From Perca fluviatilis (lineage: Eukaryota > Chordata > Actinopteri > Perciformes > Percidae), in the NCBI RefSeq assembly GCF_010015445.1, contig NC_053133.1, positions 6,962,809 to 7,026,808 of the forward strand: a stretch of 64,000 bases of DNA, read 5' to 3'. This document shows positions 36,682 to 49,549 of the stretch, one piece after another (positions within the stretch are counted from its first letter, which is position 1; each line of letters opens with the position of its first letter). A program made the position numbers and the translations under genes. The notes under the pieces were generated by a model. That model saw nothing but the letters and a program-made list of their open reading frames with translations. It had not been told where the DNA came from and made no database searches.

Positions 36682-39600
36682 GTATTGGATGCCGTACACT
36701 TCAGAGCACTATGACCACTGAGCACGCGCACCAAATGTTGGGGGGCAACCCTAAATGATTCAGGGGCCCAGAGCTGGACATGGGCCCCTGGACATGACAA
36801 GATATGATAGATAATAGATGTAGATATCGAAATGTTGTCAAGGGGCCTCGCAGCGAGTGAGCGCTACTCCTCTGAACAACCTGCCAATCATTACCCATGT
36901 TTACATGAATAACCAGGACATGCTGTATCTGCGAGATGCCCTGGAGTGGAGTGATGCAGATTACATATTTTGCCTCTGTCTTATTTTGTTTTGGTAAACA
37001 GGCTGATTCAGTATTGACGGGCATGCTAATAGCAACGTAACTTGGCAAGTGTTTTCCCTGAAATGTGGAAGATGATGCGGGTTTTCCGCGATGGCCTGAT
37101 TTCTGCTGCCTTTGTACTCCAAGGTAGAAAGCTCCAGCTGTGCAAAGGCCATCCCTCCCTCTGCTTCGCCCCTAGCCAGGAGCAACATGCACTGGTTGTG
37201 GGAAAGAGGGGAGCTCTTTTGGGGGATTGGAGTGTGTTGAGCGGTTACCTTCCTACTGTGCTTAGCACCCTGCTAGGAGCTGACATATTGGGGGTGCAAG
37301 ACTCCCCCTTGTGCTCAGCTGAACAGAGAAAACACAGCACTTTCCCCCATGTGTGGCATCACAACCCTATAAAAACAGGAAAAAGAGCATGGCATGTGAT
37401 GTCAGTTGCTGCACTTGTGGACAAAGCTGCAGTGTAGTAAAAGGTAAAGACACAAATCATGTGGGGGGGGGGGGAAGACATTTACGAAAAACATGCTCAG
37501 TGACTTATTTCAGTCCTAGCAAGGCAATAAACAGATGTAAGGAGCCAACTCAACAAGCAACAATAAATCTGATGAGAGAAGGAGTAGCTGATGGCTACAA
37601 TCTACCACCTGTGAAACCGACGAAAGCAACCAGAGGCCAAGTACTTTACTCAGCAGACAAAAATACCTTGATCCGTCGCCGAGCTCTGGGTTCCCATAGA
37701 AACAACCTGGAGACAGTAAACGCAACAGCTTATACCAAAGTACGGCGTCTTAAGCAAACACGCTGTGCTTTCATCTCCTCTAACAACAACTAATCGATAT
37801 TTCTCACTGCAAAATGTATGTGAGTGACTATAAATAGACTCAAAACAATTCATACTTGTTGAGGCATTTTAATCAAACCATTCAAAGCAGGTTCAGACGC
37901 TCTGCATGACTCAATGGCTCCACTGCCCACTACCGTTCCGTAGGACACGTGAATGATGCTTCAAGGTTGTTTCATACAAGTGACGGATAGGTCTCCCTCA
38001 CTGTAACTTTATGAGGAGGCACATCAAAGGCTCACAATAGGACATCTGTGAATATCTCAACCCCCTCCCCGCCTCGGCCCGCTGCAAAGGAAAAGGTATG
38101 GGAGCACCGGAGGGAAAGAGAGGAAAGGGGAAAAAAGAGAGGTAGAGGCTTAGCCTTATCTCCTCCATGCCTGCCTACCTCCAGAGGTATGAGCTTGGAA
38201 GGTTTCAAAGTGCCGGGGTTTGGCCCTTGTTGCTGCATTACTATGTTTCCAATAGACCTGTAAAGCTGAGGGAGAGGGTGCGTCTGAACCTAGATGTGTC
38301 AACTGCTAAAGGGCTTCTTCAAAGTCAGTTCAAATACAAGGATGTGTAGGGGCTGTAGGCAACAGTGCCAAGTAAGTTCCAACGCAGGTCCAGTTAAGTT
38401 TGAGTAAAGGTCCATAGGGCCAAAACAATCCCAAAGGAGATTAAGAATGAGCAGAGATCTTATTCTTTCTGCAGAAGATGTGATTAATATCCATAATCAT
38501 TTTTACTTACTTAGGATATTGATGCATGAGGTCCCTGCACTCCATATTGCATATGCAATGACTTTTAGATATACAGTTTAGATATACTATTTTGCAAAGG
38601 CAGGCAAAGTCACGTAAACAAACCAGAACGGTGCACAAGCCTGTTTAGCTCTTCCCTCTCTCCACCAATTTTGACAAGGCTGCCATAACCTTTTCCTACA
38701 CTCTTAACTTTCTTTCCCCCGAATCAAAAGAAGTCTTTTCAGCTCACCTCAATCTCTTAAATCCCAGAGTGTTTACTCAGGAGAAAGAAGGGCTGCCTTT
38801 TAAAGTCCAGCTTTAAATGACATGTGTGTAAACAAGAAGACTTCTGGCTTTTCTCCAACATGAGATGTGATGCCATAATTTCTCCTGACAAGCGGGGCTT
38901 CAAATTGGCATTTATCTTAACAGGCCCGGGAAACAGGGCTGCAGTTAAAGTGACACATGTTACGACTCAGCATAACAAAGGCAGCAGAGCTTCGGGGGGA
39001 GGGGTTTGACAAGTCAAAGGTCTCCCTCTGTGAGAGTTGACATGGTAAGGATTAAAAAAAAAGAAAATTGCATTAGTTAAGTCATTAGGGGGTTGGTGTG
39101 TGACTTTTGACTTTTGAAAAGGGGGAGAGTGAATCAGCAGCCCATATTTGGTAAAGACCACATGTTAGCCTGTCAGGAAAGAAGTATGCTACAGGTGGGA
39201 GCCATTCTCACATGTTTTCCAGACATAATTGAATGCAAGTACAAGGTAACAATTCAGTCTAGTTGTGGTCAGATTGATGATGGAAACAAAATAAACAATA
39301 ATTCAAGTCAATTCCAAGAAAAAAGAACCCCCCCCCCAAAAAAAAAACAACAACAAAAGAAAACAAACACAGTCCACAGTCCAGTATGAATAGTCAGACA
39401 TTTGATTCCCTATTACTCCTCGCCCAAATACGGAGGATACGTAATTCAAATGTCGGATTGTGTTTCTGTCACTGCCACCCATTCACATGTGAATTAATTC
39501 ACATAAATACAAGCCCCTCTAGTTGGAATACATTTTCATTACAGAGATGAGAGGGAAAATAATAATCTTTGACTCACAGTTATAGCAAATGAAAGATGGT

Positions 39601-40052
39601 ATCTCCTGGTGCCAATATTTTCCCTCACAGTTATTAAAATGAAAATGATTGCCTGAATGTTGGAGAATACAAAACAGCTGTACTCTCTGCTGAGTGTGTG
39701 CACAGTGATTGTCTTTAAAGAAGCTCAGTCAAAAACAACCATACCAACAACAAATAGAAACTGTATTATTCATAATTGGCAGAATCTCTTTTCTGATATC
39801 AAACTATATGAGATGGCACACATGATACATGACAATATGCATGCATCATGTACAAGACACAATGAACTCATCCCTTCGTATGCCCTAGAAGACCTTTTTG
39901 ATCAGTCTAGAATCTACCACCAAGCCTTCTGGCTGCTCCGTGCCTCAAAAGCATGTTGCTTTGCTTTCTAAGCAGTTATGAAGGGCGTAATAAATGACCC
40001 CTTGACCAGAACTTTGCGTGCATGTGCCTCAGTCTGACTGTGTACATAGTGA

Positions 40053-40054
<2 letters not shown>
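36682..40054. other. Noncoding DNA with unassigned open frames
   Basis: The plus frames 37042-37437 (131 codons) and 37353-37793 (146 codons) overlap each other in different registers. They show no domain, signal peptide or splice context and are most likely chance. A 10-bp-arm hairpin (CAGGGGCCCA/TGGGCCCCTG) lies at 36761-36790. Poly-C and poly-A runs occur at 39329-39350. Confidence 0.4.

Positions 40055-40138
<84 letters not shown>
40055..40138. repeat. Long (GT)n microsatellite
   Basis: About 42 uninterrupted GT units. Confidence 0.97.
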
Positions 40139-40330
40139 CCCTGGGTGCCTGCTCCTGCTGCATCCCTTATCCCCAGGGAGCCGCCACAGCTGCATAAACC
40201 TGTCGGCTCTCATGATCGGCAGGGCGATGCGTGGAGACGCACAGTGACAAGGTCTACCTAGATTCATTAGACCTCCTAAGGACCAGATCCACACTGCACT
40301 GCAGGCTGGTGTCACTGCTGGTTACCCTGA

Positions 40331-40347
40331 CACACACACACACACAC

Positions 40348-40396
<49 letters not shown>
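40331..40396. repeat. (CA)n microsatellite with a (CG)n core
   Basis: CA run broken by ACGCGCGCGCAC at about 40353-40364, then CA again. The alternating CG core within CA is a classic Z-DNA-prone arrangement. Confidence 0.95.
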
Positions 40397-40400
<4 letters not shown>

Positions 40401-40889
40401 CACACACATACACAACCAGAGTAAAATGCTTTAGATGGGAAAAACATGGAAGAAGACCTAAATCAATCTTGATACACAGTGAGACCACCTTGCAGTAAAT
40501 ATCAGACAATTCAAGTCAAGGAGTGCGACATGTGTTGTGTTTGACTTCTGAAACTTGGCTACAGTTGACATAAAACGGTAACGGTAATGACATACTTGCA
40601 AGAAAACTAGGTTTTGTTTCCTGAAGGCAAAATCCAACTGCTGCAGTTTGAGTATGTTTAGCTCAGAGGGCAGAGAAGTAGGCTGGTTAGAGACTTGTGA
40701 CTAGCTGTGAACATTTGGTAATGAAGTGGGAGAAAAAAATAACAGTACACTGGTGTTCAGTACAGTTTTCTCACATAAATAAAAAAAACACAACAACCAA
40801 GCTATGTTCAATGACAGAATTTTGCCAAAATGCGACAAAGTGTAAAGATGGCAACTGAAAAAAATCTGTGTCAATTTGTTGCACTAGTC
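40397..40889. other. Noncoding DNA, nothing distinctive
   Basis: AT-rich, with an A-rich patch near 40780. No gene or repeat was recognised. Confidence 0.5.
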
Positions 40890-40909
40890 GGTGTGTGTGT
40901 GTGTGTGTG

Positions 40910-40963
<54 letters not shown>
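40890..40963. repeat. (GT)n microsatellite
   Basis: GT run of about 74 bases with a single TGT slip near 40909. Confidence 0.95.
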
Positions 40964-40965
<2 letters not shown>

Positions 40966-41162
40966 ATGCCTGTGCCAAGGCTGAGGCAGGACGGGTCAGC
41001 TGGCAGCCATGCTACCCCCCCCCCTCCCCCCATGTGTCTGCTCTGATTAGATGGAGCTTCTTACTACGGTGTGCCAGGAGCTCTGCCAGAGATAAAGACA
41101 GACTAACAGATGTTCCCCTTATCTCAGGACCAACCTCAAGCCCATCAACCCCTTACACATAC

Positions 41163-41203
41163 ACAAACACACACAGTCACAGACACACACACACACACAC
41201 ACA
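41163..41203. repeat. Imperfect (CA)n microsatellite
   Basis: CA repeat with GT and GA interruptions in its first half. Confidence 0.9.
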
Positions 41204-41621
41204 AACAAGAGAAGACTGTGATAACGGGTGCTTTTGTTAAGTCTCATTCTGAGAGGCGTCAAGTCTTGCACAAAAATCCCTCTTTCTTTCAATTATGAAT
41301 ACTAATTCATGCACGGGAAAACACAGAGTGACACACACCCACAACTGCAGGGCAGTACAAAAATGCACATCTCCAGGCCTTGGTAGCTTCACTTGACAGA
41401 GAGAAGAAACATTTTCGGGCTGTTCCACCCCTATGCCTTCCTCCAGCCGCATGCAGTTAGGGCTGAAGTGGAATGTTAAGGTGGCTTTGAAGAGGTGTCT
41501 GCTTCGTGTCGACCCGACACAACACACTTATTGTTCTCACCACGCACGGCTGATTATATTATCTCTCTCCTCCACACACCACAGCAAGACAGAGTTTGAG
41601 AGATGGGGTAAGGTGTGGGTG

Positions 41622-41648
41622 GAGAGAGAGAGAGAGAGAGAGAGAGAA
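41622..41648. repeat. (GA)n microsatellite
   Basis: About 13 GA units in a broader purine-rich stretch (41600-41730). Confidence 0.95.
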
Positions 41649-41699
41649 ATGGAGACAGAAAAAGTAGTAAAGGGAGAAGGAGAAAAGAGTGGAGGAGGC

Positions 41700-41885
41700 T
41701 CTAAATCAGGAGACAGAGAGATCACGGCACAAAGACGAGAAGCAGAGCTCCGGGGCCCCCAGGGTTCGGGGTCTATGTGTAGGCATAATGAGCGGAGCCA
41801 AACATATCCAGCCTCATTAATTTCAACTATCAAAGCCACCTTCTCCGCGCGCCACGCTGCCTGCTTCTTCTCCCGTCTGCAAAAG
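41700..41885. promoter_or_regulatory. Candidate conserved, CpG-containing element
   Basis: A low-repeat stretch with CATAATGAGCGGAGCC, CCTCATTAATTTCAACTATC and TTCTCCGCGCGCCACGC, GC-richer than its flanks. There is no exon signal, so an enhancer is the most likely role if it is functional. Confidence 0.22.
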
Positions 41886-44800
41886 CCCTCACTTGTCACC
41901 TAAGATCAAACAAGCGAGAAGGAGAGCTAGGCTAGTGGAACCAAGTGCTGTAAAAGACACTTTTTTTCTTTTCTTTATATGAGCATGGGTAAAAAAAAGA
42001 AATTCTAAGAGAACATGTTGCTAGCTTCAGCATAACCAGGCAGAGTCTGGATATAGATAAGAATAAGAATATTCCCAAACACCTGGTGTGGAACAAAATA
42101 ATGCGAGCAGTTAAACATCAATATTTATGAAGGGCATCTGCTCGGGATGGTAACAAGGAGACCCAGTTTAAAAAAAAAAAACAGCAAGGGTCTCAAATGG
42201 AAAAGTGCAATCAGACTGGAAGAAATACCACCATCCTCCATGAAGTGAAAAGTCAATATGCCAATTACTCTCCGTAATGAAAGCAAAAACATTTAAACTG
42301 TCAGCGCAGCAATATACAGCTGGGAAGTAATAATCACCGAATGAATAAATGAGAATCCAGCACGAGGAAAAATTAAACTGGATTAATTTGAGACAATGCC
42401 GATAAAAAACTGTTCTTTTTCAAACAAGCCATACCAGAAGAAGACAGTTGCAGAGGGTTTTGTATCTCCTTTCACCAGTTTGCATCAGTGTTTTTCCTTT
42501 TCTTTTCTGCAAGTAAACACACGCCTCATTATGAGATATTTCTCAACGAGCCACAGCTAGTTCTAACCAAAGCAGCAACATTTCATAAACTACTCTGCTC
42601 TGTGATGCTTTTCAATTCGTATTTGTGGTTTCTGCTTGTAAAAAGCAGACTGGTACACACCTCAGGGCATCTGGAGCTCAATACTCTTCCCACCGTGGTT
42701 AGACAAGGTGGTCATTGTAACATTATCTCCATCGTGTGCTCAGGACAGGCCCAGGGACATGCACAACCACACAAACCTCCAGACCTTGGCATTTTATGCT
42801 CTTTCCTTATATCCCCCTGTTTGCGCTGGCCAAACAAAGCCAGCCTTGATTAAAAAAAAAAAGATGGCATCCAACATTCTGATAACGTCGGGTGTTCACA
42901 TGTCAAGCGCAGTCAGATGTTTCATAGTGTCGAGCACAGAGGCCGCTTTTGTGGCTCTGAGTTAAACAAATAAACAGAATTTTCCAAAAGCAGAATGGTA
43001 GCATTGTGTCGCAGTTACTTACACAACAATGGACATGCTGTTCATTTACCACACAGCGTCCACCGGTAGATAACCTCTTCCATTAGCAGACAATGCCAGA
43101 ACAACATTTGTTAACATATGGAAAAGAGCATGGGTTGTAAGTCATCCAAGGACACTATCAGGGAGTCTTACATTCCCGATTTTATCGCCGCGACGTGATT
43201 CGAGATCTGCTGTTGTGAAATGTCTCGGCGGATAATGTAGCGTATCTTTACTGGCTTGTGTTCCATGCTAAAAAAGACAAAGAAAACATTCCCTGAGTGT
43301 GAGGGTGGAAAGTGGAAAGTCTGCTGAGTAGCGGCCAAGTTTGTGTCATGTCCTATCTCGCTAGGCATGGCATTTTATCGCCATATCATCCCCCTCCCTC
43401 CCTCCCTCTCAGGGGGGAGGAAAGTGTATGATAAAAAAATACTCTTCTTGAAGTATAACAAATGGCCACAATCCAGCCATCTCAGTTTACACAGCTTTGC
43501 GTCCCTCCCGCTTTATCTCTCCCTTCGTCTGGACTCTCACCTGCATTTTCACTTTGAATTGTCCATATTCCTTTTCAAGCACACATGCAATGCAAATACA
43601 GACAAACAAGCACACATACACAAAGTTGCAGTAATATAGAATCAATAAAAAAGTTGTGGTGGAAGTTTCATGCAGCAGAGTGAGTAAAGATGTCTCCAAT
43701 AACAAAAGATGAGGAAAATCAAACTGTCTTGGAATGTTTTATTACTTTCAAGCAGAAACACAACTTTCACAAAACATCAGAGTGCAATGTGGAAGAGTCA
43801 TAAGTTTTACTGCTCGAGAGTGGACAGCTGGTTTCACCGCACTGCTGCAGAGTGCAGAGCAACAGCTCTCAAAGTACATGCAGGAAGTCAGTCTCTTTTA
43901 TACACCGAACACAAAGAACACTTGATGAGGAAACCCAACGGTCAACGGTGTCTGACGCCTAGAAAACAGCAACAGCTAAAAGGGTCAAATTTATGAAGCC
44001 TTAAGAGCAGGAAACGTCTGAATGCACTTGTCAAGGTGCGATGTATGTCTCGTCGCCCTCCCGCATCTACGTCTGAACATTTGCGCTTCTATGTCTGAAC
44101 ATTTGCGCTTCTATGTCTGAACATTTGCCGTCTCTATGACCCTTAGGTCAAGCCACAGTATATGTGAGGTCTATTTTAGCAGGTGCTAGCGCATTATCAC
44201 AAAGAAACAGTTTCCCCTTTTTCACTGGATAACCTTTTCAATACATCAATGTTCATATGTTCTCTTGTTACAAATAAGCATGATTATAAAATTTTCCATT
44301 ACAAAGTGACTTAACAGTGAAAACTTTTCCATTGCAAAAGTTAGGAGACAACTAACTCATAATGTGATTGCAGGTAAGGCAACGATAGAGAAGAAAAATT
44401 ACTAGAAAAAAAAAAAAAAGCATTACATACAAATCTAGGTTGAAGCAAAAAGTGATTTGTCTGAAATCTGACATTGATGGCAAATCAGGTATGAATATGA
44501 AAAGAAAAAAGAAACAAAGAAGCCTTACTCTCTTTGGTTTCTGCCTGGCAGACAGACTTTCACTTTTCTAAAGGTAGAGTGCTGAGTTCTGCAGGCAGAG
44601 GTAACATTTTTCACACACTGGAGGCATGAAACAGAGAATTCACAAAAGGGCCTGCCAGATATATGAATGTCTGTGTGTGGGCGGTGAGCTAACTTGGGAA
44701 ACTTGCTATGCTGCATTTTTATCAGGGTTTTATAATGAATCAAATGTGACGGGCCCCTACAAAGCCACAATCACCCCAGCCTGTTTTTTTGGTTGGGGTT

Positions 44801-45860
44801 TACAAAGGGATCTGGGGTGACCTAGCCGGTCATTCCTGCACTTTTGTTGGGCTGTCATTTTCAGTTAAAAGGCAAGCCGGAAGCCACAGCTGTGCACATT
44901 CTATTTTCTTTTGATTTGACTAATTATCCACAAGTCCTTTAGTTAAATCTGAACTTATGTTCCTCAAAGGCTTTGTAATAAATACAATTTGAGAAAACTC
45001 TGATATGATTGAGGTTAGTCCCTGACAAGCTTCATTTTTACATCAGCTTTTAACAACTGTAATTAAGTTGAATTAGATTGACTTTCACAGTATATTTATC
45101 GCATAAATGTTCAGCAATTTTTGTAAAGTAACTCCTTATTTAAAGCGAGTGACCTATCTGTATGCTTTCTTTAACTTTAACTGAGTGGGCTGGGTTACTT
45201 GGGTTGTGTTAGCCGCACTGAAATTAATTTTCTCCTCACTTTTTGTGTAAGGAAATGCATTGATACTGCAGCAATTATGCATAACTTTTTTTGACATATT
45301 TGTGGAAACAGGGTGGCTGACATATGAAAGCTGGCATCACTAGGGGATGCTTTGCCAACTTCTGTGGTGCTGCGCTACTGACTGGAGAGCGCCGGACTAT
45401 ACAGCCTACAAACACTGCTACAAAATAAATGTTTTTCCTTTTTCAAGTCCACAAAGTGTTAGATATCAACGAGTATATGTACTGATTTCTTAGCAAAGGT
45501 GAATTGTAATTTCATTTAACACCCTAACGCGTGCACAAGTGTAAGTGTTTTTTCAGCAGCCGTAGAGGTCACTCCAGTAGCCCTCAGACACAGATCATTC
45601 AGCGAGGCTTTAAGCCAGGGCGATCGCTTTCAACGCGGTCACTTTCATTGAGCCGTGGCCTCTCTAAGCAGCCGTCACAGTGTGGCTAGTGACAGAAAAC
45701 GTCAGCGAGCCTCTAATCCCCGTTTAGGCCAGCAGAAAACAAAGAGAAAGGCCTCTCACTCACTCTTGTTATCCCTCTTGCTGCCAGTCTCTCTCCCCCT
45801 CCATCCACCCACAAAGCCAGCCAGTACCTCAGCCTGCCGCCTCCCCACTGCTTAGCAGCC

Positions 45861-45862
<2 letters not shown>
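41886..45862. other. Noncoding DNA with a small tandem repeat
   Basis: No exon supported. It contains a 22-bp repeat in three copies (44068-44136) and poly-A runs near 42171, 42851 and 44407. The plus and minus frames near 43343-43705 and 43709-43996 are unremarkable. Confidence 0.45.
44068..44136. repeat. 22-bp tandem repeat, three copies
   Basis: GTCTGAACATTTGCGCTTCT recurs at 44071, 44093 and 44115. The first copy has TAC where the others have TAT before it, and the third ends CCGTCTC. Confidence 0.9.

Positions 45863-45947
<85 letters not shown>
45863..45947. repeat. Long (CA)n microsatellite
   Basis: About 42 uninterrupted CA units. Open frames translating it as Val-Cys or Thr-His are artefacts. 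Confidence 0.97.
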
Positions 45948-45949
<2 letters not shown>

Positions 45950-46972
45950 CATATGGAGAAGCCTGGTTGTTGCCATTGTCTCCCAGGTTATCTCCTCTCT
46001 CAGCACCTGGTAGGGAGGAAGGATTAGTGCGCCTCCTAACCGCTTTAAGAATGCTCTCTACTCTTTTGACTCTCTCCTGCCACACTTCCTGTTTTGTTCT
46101 CCTCCCGTTGTGGTCAAGCACCATGTGTCGGACTGAATGAGGCTTATCCGTGAGGGGCAGGCTTTACATGCAGTGCTGTTTAGCTCGACGCTGGCATGTG
46201 TCGAGATGAACGGAGAAGATGAATGGGCCTTGGGTTAAGCTACTTGACATTCTCAAACACCCGGGGCCAAATGGTGCACATGCACACTCGCCCCCTTGGC
46301 ATGCGATTGTGCCAACAGTGGCACACTTGGACATGATAAGATTACACTGTCGCACTGGGCCCATTGATGGAGTGGCCAAAAAAAGTGTGACTTTCATCAT
46401 GGCAAGATAAACGACATCAATTTGTGACCTTAGAATGTGTGACATTTTGTTAAAATTGTCACATCGTTTTTTATTAATGCCCCTATAATTTCGGAAAAAA
46501 TATATCTCTAAAGTCATTCTCTAACTTGGTTCTCTAAAGTTCTAAAATGAGAAGCAAATCAGTGTTCTCTTCACCATGTTGCGTCACTGCTCTGAGAGTA
46601 AACATTTTCGTGTTGCGATGCTCCATCGTGCTATACAGTATACAGGCAATATACTGAAAAAAGAACATCGGCCGACAGTGATAAAAAAATGTACAACAAA
46701 GTGAGAAAGCATCAGCAGAAACTGATATTGCATTGTTTTGAATTGAATTGTTAGCAAAACGTGTATTGTATTGTCAGTTCAAATCTTAGATTTGACCTAA
46801 TGTTTTACGACGTACACTGAAACAGGTTTTTGAATCGTTGTCTGTGCTCACATAATCTACATAACTGCCGTTAGCATTAACACATTGCTTTGTATTTTAA
46901 AACAAAAGTACACTCTCTGTTCTTTCACTTTTTTGATACGCCTCTGTAGAAATCTAACCGCACCCTAGAGGC
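45948..46972. other. Noncoding DNA, nothing distinctive
   Basis: No exon or bounded repeat recognised on either strand. Confidence 0.5.
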
Positions 46973-47277
46973 AACATAACCCGACTTGCACAGCGTCAAA
47001 GCTGCACAGTCACACACTTTTAGTAAACCTGATGAATAACGGTGTAAAGGTGGTGGGTCTGGCTTGTCAGGCTAGCACTTCTGCACATAGAACCCTAAAC
47101 AGCCATCATCTGTCTTCTATCTATCATTCACCTTATCTAGAAATCCCTTTAAATACAGTACTTATAATGCAGCTTTTGGCTTATGATACAACATTAGCTG
47201 CTCAACATTACACCAGCTTTACACCATTATTCATTAGGGTTACTGCAGCTTTGACGCTGCGCAAGTCGGGTTATGTT
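46973..47277. mobile_element. Inverted-repeat (MITE-like) element of 305 bp
   Basis: 46973-47005 (AACATAACCCGACTTGCACA...) is the reverse complement of 47245-47277 with one mismatch in 33. The similarity continues inward (AGTAAACCTGATGAATAACG against AGTAACCCTAATGAATAATG), after a 15-nt insertion in the left arm, so each arm is about 70-90 bp. The central 130-150 bp is not repeated. No target duplication was found, and no coding sequence is present. Confidence 0.75.
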
Positions 47278-48733
47278 CATTCCCGCTGTATTCAGGGTCA
47301 AAATGAAACGTCTGATGTGCGGTGTTGACCACAGGTTGTGTAACCTTTGTGACTAAGCCCACACCAAGGACACCATTACATACACGCACAGATGCCCGTT
47401 TGGGATTCATTTACTTTCTGATAAAATGGATTGGTAAACAAACACTCAAACCTTTGTGTTAGTGAGGTGAAGCCAGCAAGGTCTCCAGATAACCTTGTTT
47501 ACTCCCGTGTATGTTATGTCCCATATAATATGAAACTCTGTTGCCCTGACAGCCTTGTGGGGTTCAACACAGAAAATAAACAGCACTCTAAAGTTACCGA
47601 TGCCCTCCGCCAAATCCTTTTATTCATTGCATTTAATCTACCCAGGAATCAGGGCCCTTATTTTTTATCTGGGCTGTGAATTGCACGGAGGCGAAACAAA
47701 AATCAATAATTAGTATGATTGTGTTAGGCTAATGTGCAGGAAAGCCATCTAAGCTCACATCAGCCAGCCTGGCCAGCGCGCAGGCGGGCAGGGAAGCAGA
47801 TAACGGAGCACAGCTCTGTTACACCTACGGGCTAATTACAAGCGATTCATCAGATAGATGCTGCGATGACAGTTAATTGATTTGTGAATTAATAATCAGC
47901 GGTAAAAGGATTCTTGCCGCCAATGTGATTTTGGCGTCACGGTACCTGGCCAACGACGAGACACGTGCTGCGGGGGTTGCTTCTACTGATCAGATTGATA
48001 CAGTGAAAATAACACTTTATTTCACAACTTCATTTCTGATAACTTTGCCAAATACATATTGCAGTCCAAATAGTCCATTTACATATAACTTTTGCAGCAT
48101 TTCTCACGACAAAGAGGTAATGCTGCTATCACATGAATTTCCCCCTGAGCAAAAAAAAAGCCCCTTGGCTAGCTGGTAGAGCTTTCAGCATCTGACAAAG
48201 CACCAAGTAAGTTACCTATCGCTCTGACACTTGAGGACAGGAAGCAGTAGGCCATACAGAGTGCATTGTGGGAAAACACTACAACTAAGTCTACTGCCAC
48301 TACTCTAAGGCTCCTTGTCAAGCACTTTTCTTTTCCATAGCTCCTCAGGGCGCTTGGAAGGGAAAGAGAAAGAGGCAGGAGAGGAGTTAGGAGCATGAGT
48401 GGATGTACAGGCAGCAGTCGGGGCTATGGCCTGTAGGGAAGCAGGGTTATGACAGCGTGGTTGGTTAAAAGGTTGTTCTGTTGTTATGGCCAGGTATGGG
48501 GGAGGTTGGCGTTGAGGGAGAGACCAAGGAGGTTAGGGGGTCACGGGGGACTGGAAATAATGAAGAGGAAAGCCTCATTCACTTCCTTGGTTTAGCCTTT
48601 GGCCTATAATGAGGGCTCTTGACACCGGGGAGCACACTGATATGACACATTTGGCAGCCTGGCAAATTGACCTGGGAGCCTGACGGGTGATTGACAGTGA
48701 CTCCTCAGGGCGCCTAAGTTGCCCTGCATGTAA

Positions 48734-48736
<3 letters not shown>
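47278..48736. other. Noncoding DNA with one candidate conserved block
   Basis: 47760-47975 is CpG-rich with homeodomain-type motifs; see the separate entry. The remainder has no recognisable gene. Confidence 0.45.
47760..47975. promoter_or_regulatory. Candidate conserved CpG-rich element
   Basis: CAGCGCGCAGGCGGGCAGG is followed by GGGCTAATTACAAGCGATTC, GACAGTTAATTGATTTGTGA and ATTAATAATCAGCGGTAAAA. That is several TAAT/ATTA cores between CpG-rich segments over about 200 bp. It resembles a developmental enhancer by texture only. Confidence 0.28.

Positions 48737-48824
<88 letters not shown>
48737..48824. repeat. Long (TG)n microsatellite
   Basis: About 44 uninterrupted TG units, followed by purine-rich GGAAGGAGTC and an imperfect GA tract. 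Confidence 0.97.
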
Positions 48825-48826
<2 letters not shown>

Positions 48827-49256
48827 GGAAGGAGTCAGACTGACAGAGAAGGAAAGAGAGAGTGAGATGGAGTGAGAGAGAAAGAGGATGCGGGGACAAG
48901 GGGCTGCTGACGATGAAGATGGAAAAAGTCCTAAACCAGCCCTGAAAAGGTAATTGTGGGTAATTTTGTGCAGGACCTAATTAGGACTGAGGTTCAAGCA
49001 TCAAAATGGTCTGGACTGAAAGTGTTTACCAGACAGGGTAATTCGATATTGGTGTGGGCAATGATGCATGTGTGCATGCTTGCGTGTTGCTGTGTCTCAA
49101 CACGGTGTATCTCTAGACTCTGACTCCACTACTTGGTAGCCGTCTTCAGAAAATGCACATTACACATTATGGTGTTTAATCTAATTATTTAGCTTCATAC
49201 TTACATCACTGAAGTATTTAACAGCTTTAGTGTAGTAGGTATGTGATATGGAAGAT

Positions 49257-49500
49257 GTCACTGACAAAAAGAACACCGGACTTTCACCCAGGAGACTTGT
49301 GTTAGTGTCCTGTTTGAAGGTACGTAACCTAACAAATGTACTGATTTTAATCCAAACCATATTTTTTTTCTAAACTTAACTAAGTGGTTTTGTTCCTTAA
49401 ACTGCGACCGTTGCACAGCGTTAACGACGTGTTTAAAACAGTGACCGTTACTATTAGGTATAAGGACGGAAAACACTGAGTCATATTTCCTGTCACCGCA
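49257..49500. mobile_element. tRNA-like-headed dispersed repeat, degenerate
   Basis: CGGACTTTCACCCAGGAGAC followed by TTGTGTTAGTGTCCTG resembles the anticodon and T arms of a tRNA-Glu-type sequence. Further on come TTAACTAAGTGGTTTTGTTC and GGACGGAAAACACTGAGTCA, which I associate with a fish interspersed repeat. It is too decayed to be a tRNA gene. The boundaries are approximate. Confidence 0.4.
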
Positions 49501-49549
49501 AGGGGCCTAATTTATCAATACAATCAATCAATCAATCAAATTTATTTAA

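Noticed and set aside
36761..36790. 10-bp-arm GC-rich hairpin CAGGGGCCCA/TGGGCCCCTG
   Set aside because: The arms are short and contain the self-complementary GGGCCC, so chance or a minor repeat suffices.
37042..37793. Two overlapping plus frames of 131 and 146 codons
   Set aside because: They overlap in different registers, show no domain or splice sites, and cross a poly-G run.
44068..44136. CRISPR-like array
   Set aside because: The 22-bp units are directly adjacent with no spacers, and the organism is a vertebrate.
49257..49330. tRNA-Glu gene
   Set aside because: Only the anticodon and T-arm-like parts are visible, the B box is degenerate and an acceptor stem cannot be formed; a SINE head is more likely.
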